Source: Candidatus Aerophobota bacterium (lineage in GTDB: Bacteria > Aerophobota > Aerophobia > Aerophobales > B47-G16). Taken from it: a DNA stretch of 53,372 bases. This document shows, piece after piece, positions 52,404 through 53,372 of this stretch. Made by a program: the position numbers and the translations under genes. Position 1 is the stretch's first letter. Each line of letters starts with the position of its first letter. The stretch lies in contig QMPZ01000001.1 in the NCBI GenBank assembly GCA_003648815.1, forward strand, positions 1-53,372. The letters run 5' to 3'. Under the pieces are notes generated by a model. The model was not told the origin of the DNA. It searched no databases and saw nothing but the letters and a program-made list of their open reading frames with translations.

Positions 52404-53014
52404 TTATCTTGATCTAATTCCACATTCCAATAAGCGACATCTAAGAAGCTTTTCCAGCTCTCCTCCTTTATATTGGCAAGGTTTTCTTTTATAAAGGTCC
52501 CCCATTCGGGTTTTTTAGGTTTACGAATAAGTCTCATTCCCGCCTCTTTCAGGGTTTTGTTCCCCTTGCGCAGATTACAGGAAATACAAGAACAAACCAC
52601 ATTCTCCCAGGTATCCTTTCCCCCTCGAGACAGAGGAACCACGTGGTCTATGTTCAGCTCTTCCGGTCTGAAGGTCTTTCCGCAATATTGGCAGGTATTT
52701 TTGTCCCTTCTATAGATATTCCTGCGGGTAAACTTCACCTCACGAGGAGGAAGTTTATCGTAGATCATTAAAAGGATAACCCGGGGGACCTTGATCTTAT
52801 AGGTGATTGTCCTTATCACATCCCCATTATCTGCGGAATTTTGAGAAAAATCCCTCCATTCCTCAAATCCGAATGTATAAAAGGAACCTCCCTCTTTTAA
52901 TACCACCTGGGCATGCCTCAGGTAAAGAAGGCAGATTGCCCTCCTTACCGAACAGACATCGATCACCTGCCACAGCTTATTTAATACCAAGACCTTAGAG
53001 TTAAGTGCCTCCAT
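52394..53014 (-). CDS. HNH endonuclease-domain protein
   Basis: 206 residues from ATG 53,014. The N-terminal half (VLVLNKLWQVIDVCSVRRAI) is typical of a stand-alone bacterial HNH family; the C-terminal half is the HNH motif, with zinc pairs CQYC and CISC, catalytic NIDHVVPLSRGGKDTWEN and NLRKGNKT. The cellular role is not established for this family. The gene lies between two repeat copies; its stop codon is inside one and its leader contains the other. A perfect-consensus promoter is 185 bp upstream. The frame extends to 53,083 inside the repeat, but that region lacks family similarity. Confidence 0.85.
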   Translation of the reverse strand: MEALNSKVLVLNKLWQVIDVCSVRRAICLLYLRHAQVVLKEGGSFYTFGFEEWRDFSQNSADNGDVIRTITYKIKVPRVILLMIYDKLPPREVKFTRRNIYRRDKNTCQYCGKTFRPEELNIDHVVPLSRGGKDTWENVVCSCISCNLRKGNKTLKEAGMRLIRKPKKPEWGTFIKENLANIKEESWKSFLDVAYWNVELDQDNDT

Positions 53015-53057
53015 TTTTGCTAACCTGATAAAATTAGACCCTTGCCTGTTCTTGTAA

Positions 53058-53184
53058 CTTGAAGTATAGAAATTTATAAACACAATTTATAAACATTTGT
53101 TTAATAAAAGGGGGAGCAGCGAAGCGTTGAGGGGGTCATTCCGAAGGAATGGGCAAAAGCCTATATTTCCCCCCTCAAGTGTCG
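53058..53184 (-). repeat. Palindromic repeat, expanded copy in the HNH leader
   Basis: Same family, 127 bp. The AT arm is partly duplicated (AATTTATAAACA occurs twice) and the GC hairpin loop is enlarged by about 33 bp that holds its own stem (CATTCC/GGAATG) and a GGC/GCC pair. It lies entirely between the promoter at 53,199 and the HNH start codon, so it would be transcribed as 5' leader. Confidence 0.88.
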
Positions 53185-53198
53185 TTTTCTTGATGTTT

Positions 53199-53226
53199 AT
53201 TATAGACATAGATGAGCAACTGTCAA
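53199..53226 (-). promoter_or_regulatory. Perfect-consensus sigma70 promoter for the HNH gene
   Basis: On the minus strand TTGACA (53,221-53,226) and TATAAT (53,199-53,204) are both perfect, with a 16 bp spacer. Transcription would start near 53,190 and run through the repeat into the HNH gene. Confidence 0.8.
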
Positions 53227-53235
53227 GCAATGTGA

Positions 53236-53326
53236 GTGAAGGGTGAAGGGTGAGGGGTGAAGAGTGAAGAGTAAAGAGTAAAGAGTAAAGAGTGAAGAGT
53301 GAAGAGTGAAGGGTGAAGGGTGAGGG
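53236..53326. repeat. Heptamer tandem repeat, 13 copies
   Basis: Thirteen uninterrupted 7-bp units. Variants in order are a a c b b d d d b b a a c, where a is GTGAAGG, b is GTGAAGA, c is GTGAGGG and d is GTAAAGA. No open gene is evident in 53,227-53,372. The 3.4-copy array at 7073-7096 uses the same units. Confidence 0.93.
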
Positions 53327-53372
53327 GAGATGCTTTCCCTTTACCAATGCAAAATCGGCCCTTGCTTCCTCA

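Noticed and set aside
53015..53083. N-terminal extension of the HNH protein into the repeat.
   Set aside because: The extra 23 residues come from the repeat and have no family resemblance; ATG 53,014 gives the usual MEALNSKVLVLN-type start.
53087..53347. 86-residue minus-strand frame at the right end.
   Set aside because: Much of it is a translated heptamer array (repeating LHSSL-type residues), not a protein gene.

Overview
This window is a bacterial chromosome segment packed with housekeeping genes. Two long transcription blocks converge near 33 kb: everything from 1 to about 32,980 reads rightward and everything from 33,138 to 53,014 reads leftward. Base composition is moderate, start codons are a mix of ATG, GTG and TTG, and many genes overlap by 4 to 30 bp. 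Several gene orders match those of Firmicutes: radA-disA-PIN/TRAM-ispD-ispF-cysS, fabG-acpP-fabF-rnc, and ruvX-mltG beside alaS. A V-type ATPase, a SurA-like periplasmic chaperone and a solute-binding protein without a lipobox fit a deep-branching, probably diderm, anaerobic lineage (an uncultured candidate phylum is plausible). The sequence alone does not fix the phylum.

Layout, rightward block. The 3' end of argS comes first, then an acetyltransferase, a DUF2334 deacetylase-like protein and an MGDG-synthase-type glycosyltransferase. V-ATPase subunits C and F follow, without the rest of the ATPase, then pyrE, a UPF0280 protein and a membrane-anchored TPR protein. Next come a 29-residue AURKAIP1/COX24-type ribosome-associated peptide, gltX, tRNA-Gln and tRNA-Glu, rplM, a purine nucleoside phosphorylase, ileS and an RluD-type synthase. 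Then fabG-acpP-fabF-rnc-glmM. A consensus-like promoter starts a signalling and surface cluster: a 30-residue hydrophobic peptide, a membrane HD-GYP phosphodiesterase, DUF5317, pilT, a small membrane protein and recX. Three tRNA genes (Lys, Glu, Val) lead into a run of overlapping genes: zinc-ribbon protein, ruvX, mltG, hisS, aspS, priA, alaS and osmC.

Layout, leftward block (read from the right end). An HNH endonuclease gene bracketed by two copies of a palindromic repeat is followed by prfA, mfd, a SurA-like chaperone, murA, mreB, radA, disA, PIN-TRAM, ispD, ispF, cysS and tRNA-Thr. A five-gene oligopeptide ABC transporter operon comes last and looks like a later insertion.

Main points for a second look: (1) the PriA homologue has lost its Walker A, Walker B and other helicase motifs and the winged-helix region but keeps all eight zinc-binding cysteines; (2) an 89-127 bp palindromic repeat family surrounds, supplies the stop codon of, and forms the leader of an HNH gene driven by a perfect-consensus promoter; (3) a 160 bp mosaic of cysS, alaS/osmC and osmC fragments lies at the edge of the ABC operon; (4) a 30-residue hydrophobic peptide precedes the membrane HD-GYP/DUF5317 pair; (5) gltX is followed directly by tRNA-Gln and tRNA-Glu, suggesting the indirect Gln-tRNA route; (6) V-ATPase subunits C and F stand alone; (7) heptameric tandem repeats occur at two loci.
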